From: Tahibacter sp042701255
GTDB lineage: Bacteria; Pseudomonadota; Gammaproteobacteria; Xanthomonadales; Rhodanobacteraceae
Assembly: GCF_042701255.1 (NCBI RefSeq)
Contig: NZ_CP170554.1
Span: 1-64,000, forward strand
Direction of reading: 5' to 3'
DNA length: 64,000 bases
Under the pieces are notes generated by a model, which was not told the DNA's origin, did no database searches, and saw only the letters and a list, made by a program, of their open reading frames with translations. The translations under genes were made by a program, and so were the position numbers. Position 1 is the stretch's first letter. Each line of letters begins with the position of its first letter. Shown here piece after piece: positions 19,370-27,258 of the stretch.

Positions 19370-20593
19370 TTACTGCGCCTGGGTCTCGACCTTGTCGCCG
19401 GCCTTGGCTTCGGCCGGCAGCGCGAGCGCGACGCGGTCGCCGACGCTGATGCCGCTGAGCACCTGGCGCGAACTGGCCAGGGTCTGGCCCAACGTGACCT
19501 TGCGTTCCTCGAGGCGGCCATCCTTGACCACGTAGGCCAGGGTCGCGTCGCCGACGGTCTTGATCGCCTCGCCCGGCACGAGCACGCCCGGCAGCGGCTT
19601 GGGCGCGGCTTCGCCGACCGGCCGCGCTTCGCCGAGGAAGGCCACGCGCGCGCCCATGTCCGGCACGATGCGCGGATCCTTGACGTCCATGCCGATGCGT
19701 ACCTTGACCGTGGCCTTGCCGCGGTCGGCGGTCGGAATGATCGCGATGACCTTGCCCGGAATCTTCCAGTCCGGATACGCGTTCAGGGTGCTCTCGACCG
19801 GCTGGCCCGGCTGCACGCGGCCGATGTAGGCCTCGTTGACGTCGACTTCGATCTCCAGCGAGTTCATGTCGACGATGGTGCCGATGCCGGTACGCGTGAA
19901 GCCGCCGCCGGCCGACATCGGCGAGACGATCTCGCCGGGCTGCGCCGCCTTGACCGTGACGACGCCGGCGAACGGCGCCTTGACCACGGTGTTCTCGAGA
20001 TAGACGCGGGCCATTTCCACGCCGCTCTGGGCGACGGCGATCTGGCGTTCCTGCGCGGCGATGCGCGCCTTCAGCGCGGCGACGTCGGTCGCTGCATTCT
20101 CGCTGAGCTGCTGGCTCGTCAGCTTGCGCTCGACGAGTTCCTGCTGGCGCTTGAGATCGCGCTCGGCGCGCGCGAGCTGCACCTTGTGCTCGGTCAGCTG
20201 CGCACGCGCGGCTTCGAGCTGGGTCTGTGCCTGGTCGAGCTGAGCCTGTGCGTCGATCGGATCCAGGCGTGCGAGCACTTCGCCTTCCTCGACACGCTGG
20301 CCTTCCTCGATGCGCACTTCGGCCACGCGCCCGGTGACCTTGGCCGAGACCGTGGCCTGACGCCGTGCCGTGACGTAGCCGCTGGCGTCGAGCACGGACG
20401 AGCCGGCCGTCGCGGTCGGCGTGACCGGTTGCGCGACCGCGGTCGCGACGACCCAGGTCGTGCCGCGGCCGAGCAATAGCCAGCCGCCGATGCCGGCGAC
20501 CGCGACGAGCGCGATGGCCAGACCTATCCATCGTCCCTTGCCGGAGGTCTCCGGCGGCGGCGCGCTGCGATCGATGCGCAGCTGCTTGAGCAT
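19370..20593 (-). CDS. MacA/HlyD-type periplasmic adaptor of the ABC exporter
   Basis: 407 residues from ATG 20593; a GTG at 20608 (VDNTEMLKQL) preceded by GGTGGA is an alternative start. One membrane anchor (~22-42), a lipoyl-like hairpin half (~65-100), a long coiled-coil hairpin (~105-185, QAQLDQAQTQLEAARAQL), the second lipoyl half (KAPFAGVVTVKAAQPGEIV) and a beta-barrel domain. It bridges the inner-membrane ABC complex to an outer-membrane channel such as TolC, which is not encoded here. First gene of the operon; the promoter must lie in the 305-bp divergent gap upstream. Confidence 0.88.
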   Translation of the reverse strand: MLKQLRIDRSAPPPETSGKGRWIGLAIALVAVAGIGGWLLLGRGTTWVVATAVAQPVTPTATAGSSVLDASGYVTARRQATVSAKVTGRVAEVRIEEGQRVEEGEVLARLDPIDAQAQLDQAQTQLEAARAQLTEHKVQLARAERDLKRQQELVERKLTSQQLSENAATDVAALKARIAAQERQIAVAQSGVEMARVYLENTVVKAPFAGVVTVKAAQPGEIVSPMSAGGGFTRTGIGTIVDMNSLEIEVDVNEAYIGRVQPGQPVESTLNAYPDWKIPGKVIAIIPTADRGKATVKVRIGMDVKDPRIVPDMGARVAFLGEARPVGEAAPKPLPGVLVPGEAIKTVGDATLAYVVKDGRLEERKVTLGQTLASSRQVLSGISVGDRVALALPAEAKAGDKVETQAQ

Positions 20594-20898
20594 TTCGGTG
20601 TTGTCCACGATTCCACCATGTCCTGCGGGAGGTCGACTGCGACGCTGGCGGCCCGTCGAGAAACGGACTTGTACCCGTTTCTCCATTGAACGGCGCAAGC
20701 ACGGCTTGCACACGTTCTCCGGGAATCAATCGCTTACGCGATCGACTCTCGTGCGCTCCCTGTCGGGATCGCCTGGCACGCCGTTTTCCAACAACCGGCT
20801 GCCGGGCTGGCTGCTCGCCGCAACGTCGAAGTGTGCCATAGACTGCCGTGGCCGCCGGGCCGCCGACAGGGGCGTCGATCAGCAATTGGAGGTGACAG
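20594..20898. other. Divergent gap between adaptor and DUF3052 genes
   Basis: About 300 bases that must carry the promoters for the ABC operon (minus) and the DUF3052 gene (plus). I see no convincing -35/-10 pair, hairpin or small gene. Confidence 0.35.
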
Positions 20899-21321
20899 GT
20901 GTCAACTCGCGCCGACGCCGGCTATTCCGGCACGCCGCTGGCGAAAAAGCTCGGTCTCAAGGCGGGTCTGCGGGTGCTCGTGCGCGGCGCGCCGGAGGAT
21001 TACGCGACGATGACCGGTTTCGATCTGAGCGACTGCCGCGTGCTGAGCAAGGTCGCCGCGTTCGACTTCGCCCATGCCTTCGTCGGTTCGCGCGCAGAAC
21101 TGCAACGAACCCTCGATGCGCTGACCCCGGCGCTGGACGACCGCGGCATGCTGTGGGTTTCCTGGCCGAAGAAAGCCTCGAAGATCGCGACCGATCTGAA
21201 CGAGGACGGCATCCGCGAGCTCGCCCTGCCGCACGGTCTCGTCGACGTGAAGGTCTGCGCCGTCGATGCAGTCTGGAGCGGGCTCAAGCTCGTGCGTCGC
21301 GTCACTGAACGTCGGCGCTAA
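20899..21321 (+). CDS. DUF3052 family protein
   Basis: 140 residues from a GTG start at 20899, chosen because GGAGG stands 6 bases upstream (20888-20892). The N-terminus SAGYSGTPLAKKLGLKAG-like pattern (here AGYSGTPLAKKLGLKAG) is diagnostic of DUF3052, a small soluble family of unknown function common in proteobacteria and actinobacteria. Asp/Glu and Trp positions in LWVSWPKKASK and the KVCAVDAVWSGLKLV segment are typical. Single-gene transcript. Confidence 0.82.
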   Translation: MSTRADAGYSGTPLAKKLGLKAGLRVLVRGAPEDYATMTGFDLSDCRVLSKVAAFDFAHAFVGSRAELQRTLDALTPALDDRGMLWVSWPKKASKIATDLNEDGIRELALPHGLVDVKVCAVDAVWSGLKLVRRVTERRR

Positions 21322-21400
21322 AGCGGCGGCGGCTCCGCGATGCGGCACCTCGAATGAGGGTTGACGTTCGTGCTCGTGGCTCCTGTGTTCAAGCGCAAGG

Positions 21401-21573
21401 CAAACCCATCCCCACCCATACCCTCCCCTTGAAGGGGAGGGCTTGTTACGGCGCATCTGAAACCGTTCCCGGTATCTGAAACCGTTCCCTCCAAGGTCAG
21501 TGCTTGCAAGCAGCGACGCCGCAACCTGAAAACCCTCCCCTTCAAGGGGAGGGTATGGGTGGGGATGGGGTTG
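21401..21573. repeat. Dispersed palindromic repeat element, head-to-head pair
   Basis: Two 41-base arms (21401-21441 and 21533-21573) are inverted copies with one mismatch, 91 bases apart. Each arm reads CCATCCCCACCCATACCC and then its own palindrome CCCTCCCCTTGAAGGGGAGGG (quoted as two overlapping halves CCCTCCCCTT/AAGGGGAGGG). The spacer contains a 16-base direct repeat, ATCTGAAACCGTTCCC, at 21455-21470 and 21474-21489. A third copy of the arm at 62189 is split by the IS1595 element. Such nested palindromes are typical of REP/MITE-like elements; they could also act as bidirectional terminators between the convergent DUF3052 and rsgA genes. Confidence 0.85.
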
Positions 21574-21712
21574 CCTTGCGGCTCGGCTGCGGTGCTCTTC
21601 GTGGGGACGAGCAGCAAGCAAGCTGATAGATGCCTGACCCACCGTAAGAAATGCGACGGAAAAACCGTGTAACCAAGGATGACAGCCGAATGGCAGCTAT
21701 CGGCGACAGCGT

Positions 21713-22792
21713 TCAGCGGTGTCCGTATTTCTCGTTGAGCCGCTTGCCCAGGGCCTTGTTCAGCACCTTGGCTTCGCCCTTGCGCTTGAGCTGGGCTTCG
21801 AGGTTGCTGGCCTGGGCCTGCAGTTCGTCGCGCAGCTTCTGGTAGCTGGCCCAGCGCTCGGGATCGAGCTCGCCGCTGTCCAGCGCCGCGCGTACCGCGC
21901 AGCCGGGTTCGGCGCGATGCGCGCAGTCGCCGAAGCGGCATTGCATCGCGAGGCTGTCGATGTCGGCGAACTGACCGGCCTCGAGATCTTCCTCACCGGT
22001 GAGCTTGAGCTCGCGCATGCCCGGCGTGTCGATCAGGCAGCCGCCCTGCGGCAAGGCGATCAGCGCGCGGAACGTCGTCGTATGCCGGCCCCGGCTGTCG
22101 TGTTCGCGCACCGCCTTGGTGGCCTGGCGTTCCTCGCCGAGCAGGGTGTTGGTCAGGGTCGACTTGCCCACGCCCGACGAACCGACCAGCACGGCCGTGC
22201 GTCCGGCGCCGAGATACGGATGCAGCACGGCCACGCTTTGTGCGTCCTTGGCGTTGACCGCGTGCACGATGATGTCCGGCGGCAGCACCTCGGCCACGTC
22301 GACGAGCAGGGTGTCGAGATCCTCGTGCCGGTCGGCCTTGGTCAGCACGACGATGCAGGTCGCGCCGGAGGCCTGGATCAGCGCGAGATAGCGTTCGAGC
22401 CGGCGCGGATTGAAATCGCCGTCGAGCCCCATGAGCACGAGCACGCTGTCGACATTGGTCGCGATCAGCTGGCGCTGGTAACGCTCGCCGGCGGCGGCGC
22501 GCGACAGGGTCGCATGGCGCGGCAGCACGGTTTCGATCTGTGCGGGCTTGCCGGGCTTGAGCAGGACGAAGTCGCCGACCGCGGGACGCTCGACCGGATC
22601 GAGGCTGCGTTTGAGAAAACGCGGCGCCGGCTGCACGGTGAATTCGTTCTCGCCGTCGTGCACGACGTAGCCGTTGCGGTGCTGGATGATCACGCGCGCC
22701 GGCAGATGGTCGGCCGGCACGTTCTCGGGCAGCACGATGGCGTCGCTCCAGCCTATGCGGGCCAGACGCGCTCGGGTCTCGGGGGTCAGCAT
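21713..22792 (-). CDS. rsgA: Small ribosomal subunit biogenesis GTPase RsgA
   Basis: 359 residues, the usual length. Circularly permuted GTPase order: OB-fold (~30-100), G4 TKAD (151-154), G1 GSSGVGKS (204-211), switch region RGRHTTT, G3 DTPG (255-258), then a zinc-binding C-terminal domain with Cys285, Cys290, His292 and Cys298. It acts late in 30S subunit maturation, checking the decoding centre and releasing assembly factors such as RbfA. Monocistronic by position. Confidence 0.95.
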   Translation of the reverse strand: MLTPETRARLARIGWSDAIVLPENVPADHLPARVIIQHRNGYVVHDGENEFTVQPAPRFLKRSLDPVERPAVGDFVLLKPGKPAQIETVLPRHATLSRAAAGERYQRQLIATNVDSVLVLMGLDGDFNPRRLERYLALIQASGATCIVVLTKADRHEDLDTLLVDVAEVLPPDIIVHAVNAKDAQSVAVLHPYLGAGRTAVLVGSSGVGKSTLTNTLLGEERQATKAVREHDSRGRHTTTFRALIALPQGGCLIDTPGMRELKLTGEEDLEAGQFADIDSLAMQCRFGDCAHRAEPGCAVRAALDSGELDPERWASYQKLRDELQAQASNLEAQLKRKGEAKVLNKALGKRLNEKYGHR

Positions 22793-22946
22793 GCGGGCAT
22801 TCTAGGGAAGACGGGCGCCAGTGTCCGCAGCGGCTCGAGGACGGCGATCGCCGGTGCGCCGCACCTGCGGGTCCTCTGCAGGAAAGTCCTCGATCCGGAC
22901 TGACGGCCCGCCGCCTTGCTCAGGCGACGGGCCGGCCCTTGGTATA

Positions 22947-24032
22947 TCAGCGCTTGGCGACGACCTCGGCCGGCGCATTCGCGCGCAGCGCCTGCACTTC
23001 GCTGCCCTCGGTCAGTGCGCTCTGGCCGGCGACGACGACGTCGGCACCCGGGCTCAGACCCTGCAGCACCTGCACATTGCGGCCCGACTCGTAGCCGAGC
23101 TTGACCGCGACGCGCTGAGCCTTGTTGTCCCGCACGATGAACACGCTGGCGTCGCGGTCGCCGCTGAGCAACGCGGTCTTGGGAATCAGGATCGCACCGG
23201 CCACGTTGTCGTAGGCCACGTCCAGACGGGAGAACAGGCCCGGGCGCAGCTTGCCGGCGCTGTTATCCACGGCCACGACGATGTCGACCGTGCCGCTGGC
23301 CGCGTCGACGACCGGGCTCACGCGCTCGATCTCGGCCGGGAAGGACTGGTCCGGCAGCGCATCGGCCTTGTAGTCGACGAGCTGGCCCGGCTTCAGCGCC
23401 GCACTGGCGCGCTCCGGCACGCGCAGGCGCGCCTTGAGCTCGCGGAAGTCGGCCATTTCGAAAGCGACTTCGTTGACCTTGAGCAGCTGACCTTCCTTGA
23501 CGCGGCGGCGCGTGACGACACCGTCGAACGGCGCGATCACGGCACACTTGGACAGGCTCAGGCGCGCCATGTCGACCTCGGCCTTGCGCGTGGCCAGATC
23601 GGACTTGTTCTGTTCATAGGTATTGCGCGCGATCAGCTGGCGCTGGAACAGACTCTCGTTGCGCGCGTCCTGATGCTTGAGGCGCTCCAGCTCGGTCTCG
23701 GCCTGGCGCAGCAGCACGCCGTGGCGTTCCGCGTCCAGACGCGCGAGCACCTGGCCCTTGCGCACGAACTGGCCTTCCTCGGCACCCAGCGACAGCACGA
23801 CGCCGCCGATCTCGCTGACGACCTTGGCTTCGCGTTCCGCTTCCAATACGGCGGTGCCGGCATAGCGCGCGGTGATGTCGCCCTGGACCACGGCCGCAAT
23901 TTCCACCGGAATCGCTTCGGCCTTGGGCTTCTCGGCGGTGGGCTTGGATTGGGCCTCGCCGGCACAGCCGCTCAGCAGCGGGGTCGCGGCGGCCGAGAGC
24001 AGGAGCAGGGAGACGAAGGCGGCGGTCTTCAT
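22947..24032 (-). CDS. RND-type efflux adaptor lipoprotein (membrane fusion protein) without a pump gene
   Basis: 361 residues. Signal peptide with lipobox LLSGC (lipidated Cys23), then lipoyl halves (EAKVVSEIGGVVLSLGAEEGQFV; APFDGVVTRRRVKEGQLL), an alpha-hairpin (~95-165) and beta-barrel/MP domains. Such adaptors join an RND pump to an outer-membrane channel. No AcrB-like pump lies on either side: rsgA is downstream and alaA diverges upstream. It must therefore borrow a pump encoded elsewhere or be a remnant. A 22-bp palindrome just upstream points to control by a dimeric repressor. Confidence 0.85.
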   Translation of the reverse strand: MKTAAFVSLLLLSAAATPLLSGCAGEAQSKPTAEKPKAEAIPVEIAAVVQGDITARYAGTAVLEAEREAKVVSEIGGVVLSLGAEEGQFVRKGQVLARLDAERHGVLLRQAETELERLKHQDARNESLFQRQLIARNTYEQNKSDLATRKAEVDMARLSLSKCAVIAPFDGVVTRRRVKEGQLLKVNEVAFEMADFRELKARLRVPERASAALKPGQLVDYKADALPDQSFPAEIERVSPVVDAASGTVDIVVAVDNSAGKLRPGLFSRLDVAYDNVAGAILIPKTALLSGDRDASVFIVRDNKAQRVAVKLGYESGRNVQVLQGLSPGADVVVAGQSALTEGSEVQALRANAPAEVVAKR

Positions 24033-24051
24033 GGCGATCTCTATTGAGATA

Positions 24052-24073
24052 GTGTTGTAGTAGACTACAACAC
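24052..24073 (-). promoter_or_regulatory. 22-bp palindromic operator upstream of the RND adaptor gene
   Basis: GTGTTGTAGT-AG-ACTACAACAC: two perfect 10-bp arms around a 2-bp centre, ending 20 bases before the start codon of the adaptor gene. Its size and symmetry fit a TetR- or MarR-family dimer. No such regulator gene is in the window, so the binding protein is unknown. Confidence 0.7.
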
Positions 24074-24351
24074 CAGTTACGGACGGTCAAGCACATCCTA
24101 GTCGGCGCCCGTTACAGCCACATCTGCCGGAGGAAACAATGACTTCCGACTGACCTACGGCAGCGTTCGGGCGGCCGGGTCGTGACACTCCTGCGTCCCC
24201 TTTCCCCGGCGACGAAGCGCCCGCGGCGCCCGTCGCCGGCTCAGATGCGCGGCAGGCGGCAAAGGTTGCGCAGACCGCGGCGAAAATTTCCGATGTCCGG
24301 CGCAGCGCAGCAAAACGCCCGCGTTTCGCCATAAATGTGACGCAGCGTTGT

Positions 24352-24380
24352 TTGGACATTCGTCTGCCAGCCGCTAGGAT
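24352..24380 (+). promoter_or_regulatory. Putative sigma-70 promoter of alaA
   Basis: TTGGAC (24352-24357), a 17-bp spacer and TAGGAT (24375-24380), 28 bases before the alaA start codon. Confidence 0.5.
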
Positions 24381-24407
24381 GCGGCGACCCGCACAGGACC
24401 CACCGCA

Positions 24408-25661
24408 ATGCCGCAGCGCACCGTACCCGTCAGCTCCCGTCTCGGCGACGTTCGTTACGAGATCCGCGGGGCCTTGTCGCGTCGTGCCCGCGAGCTCGAA
24501 GCCGAAGGACGCCAGATCGTCCGCCTGAATATCGGCAATCCGGGTCTGTTCGGCTTTGCGGTTCCTGCGCATCTGCGCGAAACCATTGCAAACCATCTGC
24601 CGCAGAGCGAGGCCTACTGCCATCAGCAGGGCCTGCAGGCGGCACGCGAGGCGATCGCCGCGCGTGAAACCGCCCGCGGCGCGATCGGCGCTCACGCCGA
24701 CAACGTATTCATCGGCAACGGCGTGTCGGAACTCATCGATCTGACCCTGCGCGCCCTGCTCAACAGCGGCGAGGAAGTGCTGCTGCCGAGTCCCGACTAT
24801 CCGCTCTGGAGCGCGGCGACCGTGCTCAACGGCGGACGCGCGCGCTACTACCCGTGTCCGGCCGAGCGCGGCCACCTGCCCGATCCCGACGAAATCGAGG
24901 CGCTGATCACGCCGCGCACGCGCGCGCTGGTACTGATCAATCCGAACAACCCGACCGGCGCGGTCTATCCGCGCGAGCTGCTGCAGGCGCTCGTGCAGAT
25001 CGCCGAGAAGCATCGCTTGCTGCTGCTGTCGGACGAAATCTACGACGGCATCCTCTACGACGATGCGCAGTTCCATCCGCTGGCTTCGCTGGCCGGCGAA
25101 ACGCCGTGCATCACCTACGGCGGCCTGTCCAAGATGCATCGCGCCTGCGGCTATCGCGTGGGCTGGATCAGCCTGTCTGGCACGCCGGCGAAGATGACCG
25201 AATTCCGCGCCGCGCTGGACCTGCTGTCGGCGCTGCGCCTGTGCGCGAACGTGCCGGCCCAGTGGGCGATCGTGCCGGCGCTGCAGGGTCCCGACACCAT
25301 CAGCGAACTCGTGCGCGAAGGCGGCCGCCTGCATGCGGCGCGGCGCGCGGTCATAGACGGCGTCGCACGCAGCGAATTCCTCGACGTGGTCGCGCCGCAG
25401 GGCGCGCTGTATGCGTTCCCGTCGGTGCGCACCGAGAACCTCGGCCAGTTCGACGACGAGGATTTCGCGCTGGAGCTGCTGCAGAGCGAAAGCGTGCTGA
25501 TCGTCCCGGGCACCGGCTTCAACATCCGCGAGCGCAATCATTTCCGCCTGACCCTGCTGCCGCAGCCGGCCGAGATCGACGACGTGTTCGTGCGCATCGA
25601 CCGCTGCCTGGGCCGCATCGCCGAACGTTCGGCGCCGGCACCCGCGCGGCACGTGGCCTGA
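24408..25661 (+). CDS. alaA: Alanine aminotransferase, AlaA type
   Basis: 417 residues; start at 24408 with AGGA 10 bases upstream. Fold-type I class I/II aminotransferase: LNIGNPGLFGF substrate region, NPNNPTG (178-184), DEIYD (209-213), PLP Schiff-base Lys242 in GLSKMHRACGYRVGW. Strong resemblance to E. coli AlaA over the whole length (RLCANVPAQ, GALYAFP). It converts pyruvate and glutamate to alanine and 2-oxoglutarate in the cytosol. A GDSL hydrolase gene follows after 13 bases and is probably co-transcribed. Confidence 0.9.
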   Translation: MPQRTVPVSSRLGDVRYEIRGALSRRARELEAEGRQIVRLNIGNPGLFGFAVPAHLRETIANHLPQSEAYCHQQGLQAAREAIAARETARGAIGAHADNVFIGNGVSELIDLTLRALLNSGEEVLLPSPDYPLWSAATVLNGGRARYYPCPAERGHLPDPDEIEALITPRTRALVLINPNNPTGAVYPRELLQALVQIAEKHRLLLLSDEIYDGILYDDAQFHPLASLAGETPCITYGGLSKMHRACGYRVGWISLSGTPAKMTEFRAALDLLSALRLCANVPAQWAIVPALQGPDTISELVREGGRLHAARRAVIDGVARSEFLDVVAPQGALYAFPSVRTENLGQFDDEDFALELLQSESVLIVPGTGFNIRERNHFRLTLLPQPAEIDDVFVRIDRCLGRIAERSAPAPARHVA

Positions 25662-25674
25662 GCGGCCGCTCGGC

Positions 25675-26307
25675 ATGACGGGCGCTTCCGGCGGCGAGCT
25701 GCGTTATCTCGCGCTCGGCGATTCCTACACGATCGGCGAAGCGGTCGAGCCGGATCAGCGCTGGCCGCAGCAGCTCGTCGCGCGGCTGCGCGACGACGGC
25801 ATCGCGGTCGCCGATCCGCAGATCATCGCGGTGACCGGCTGGACCACCGACGAACTGTCGGCCGGCATGGACGCGGCGACCCTGGTGCCGCCTTACGATC
25901 TCGTCAGCCTGTCGATCGGCGTCAACAACCAGTACCGCGGCCGCGATACGGAAAACTACCGGCGCGAATTCGCCGCGCTGCTGCAGCGTGCGATCGCACT
26001 GGCCGGACGGCGTGCGCAGCGCGTCTTCGTCGTGTCGATTCCCGACTGGGGTGCCACGCGCTTCGGCATCGAATCGGGTCGCGACGTCGCCACGATCGCG
26101 CGCGAGCTCGATGCGTTCAACACGATCAACCGCGAGGAAGCGCTGCGCGAAAATGTCGCCTGGGCCGACGTCGCTGCGATCTCGCGCCAGGCCGGCGCCG
26201 CTGCGGCCGAGCTCGCCGACGACGGCCTGCATCCGTCGGGCCGGCAGTACAGCGCGTGGCTGGCCACGATCCTCCCGGCGGCGCGGACCGCGCTGTCATC
26301 GCCCTGA
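25675..26307 (+). CDS. SGNH/GDSL-family hydrolase
   Basis: 210 residues. Block I LALGDSYTIG with nucleophile Ser17, block III GVNNQ (82-86), block V DGLHPS with Asp183 and His186. No signal peptide, so it should be cytosolic. The family includes esterases, thioesterases and lysophospholipases; the substrate cannot be inferred. It follows alaA closely, suggesting a shared transcript without an obvious metabolic link. Confidence 0.85.
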   Translation: MTGASGGELRYLALGDSYTIGEAVEPDQRWPQQLVARLRDDGIAVADPQIIAVTGWTTDELSAGMDAATLVPPYDLVSLSIGVNNQYRGRDTENYRREFAALLQRAIALAGRRAQRVFVVSIPDWGATRFGIESGRDVATIARELDAFNTINREEALRENVAWADVAAISRQAGAAAAELADDGLHPSGRQYSAWLATILPAARTALSSP

Positions 26308-26376
26308 CCCGGTTCGGCAACGCGCGCGATACCTGCGCCTTCTAGTCTTGTTGCGGCTTGGCTACCGGGGCGTCCC

Positions 26377-27207
26377 ATGGACCGCCTGCGCTTCCGCAGC
26401 ATCTTCATCTCCGACGTGCACCTCGGCACACGCGACTGCCGCGCGGATTTCCTGCTCGACTTCCTGCGCTCCACGCGCTGCGAGCAGCTCTACCTCGTCG
26501 GCGACATCATCGATCTCGAAGCCATGGAACAGGCGCCGTACTGGCCTGCGCGGCACAGCGAGGTGCTGGCCGAGTTCGTCGACATCGCCGCACGCGGCAC
26601 CGCGGTCACCTACATTCCGGGCAATCACGACGCGAGCCTGCGCGGCCTCGCCGGCCAGCGCATCGGCGCGATCGAGGTCGCCCTCGACGCGATCCACACC
26701 ACCGCCGACGGCAAGCGCCTGCGCGTCAGCCACGGCGACGAGTTCGATCCGGAACACCAGGGCAAGACCTGGCTGACCTGGTTCGGCGACTACGCCTACC
26801 GCCTGATCTGCCTGGCCAACCGCAAGCTCAACGCCGTGCGCAAGCGCCTGCGCCTGCCGTATTTCGCGCTGTCGATCCTGGCCAAGTCGCGCATCGGCAA
26901 GGCGCTCGCGTACATCCGCCGCTACGAATCCCTCGCGACGGCGCGCGCGCGCGAACTCGGCCTCGACGGACAGATCTGCGGACACATTCATTTCGGCCAT
27001 CTGGCCGAGCACGGCGGCGTGCTGTATCTCAACGACGGCGACTGGGTCGAGCACTGCACGGCGCTGGTCGAGCATCTCGACGGCACCCTGGAGCTGCTGC
27101 ACTGGAGCGAGCGCCGCGCCGCGCTGATGCGTGCGGCGGCCGGCGAATCGCGGCCGCAGCCCGCGCCGATTCCGGCCTGGGCGCAGATACTCAGCGCTCG
27201 CGGTTGA
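26377..27207 (+). CDS. Calcineurin-like metallophosphoesterase, LpxH-like
   Basis: 276 residues. Dinuclear metal motifs in order: DVH (13-15), GDIID (42-46), GNHD (82-85), SHGDEFD (118-124), GHIHFGH (202-208). The pattern and length match the UDP-2,3-diacylglucosamine diphosphatase-like proteins (LpxH relatives) that act on lipid A precursors at the inner membrane. A dedicated LpxH usually is ~240 residues, so this may be a paralogue with a related phosphoester substrate. Start at 26377 has a GGGG stretch upstream. C-terminal tail after ~240 is Pro/Ala-rich. Confidence 0.8.
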   Translation: MDRLRFRSIFISDVHLGTRDCRADFLLDFLRSTRCEQLYLVGDIIDLEAMEQAPYWPARHSEVLAEFVDIAARGTAVTYIPGNHDASLRGLAGQRIGAIEVALDAIHTTADGKRLRVSHGDEFDPEHQGKTWLTWFGDYAYRLICLANRKLNAVRKRLRLPYFALSILAKSRIGKALAYIRRYESLATARARELGLDGQICGHIHFGHLAEHGGVLYLNDGDWVEHCTALVEHLDGTLELLHWSERRAALMRAAAGESRPQPAPIPAWAQILSARG

Positions 27208-27258
27208 TAAATCGCGGCACGGCGCGCAGCAGCCAGCTGCGCGCCGCCGGCAATCCGC

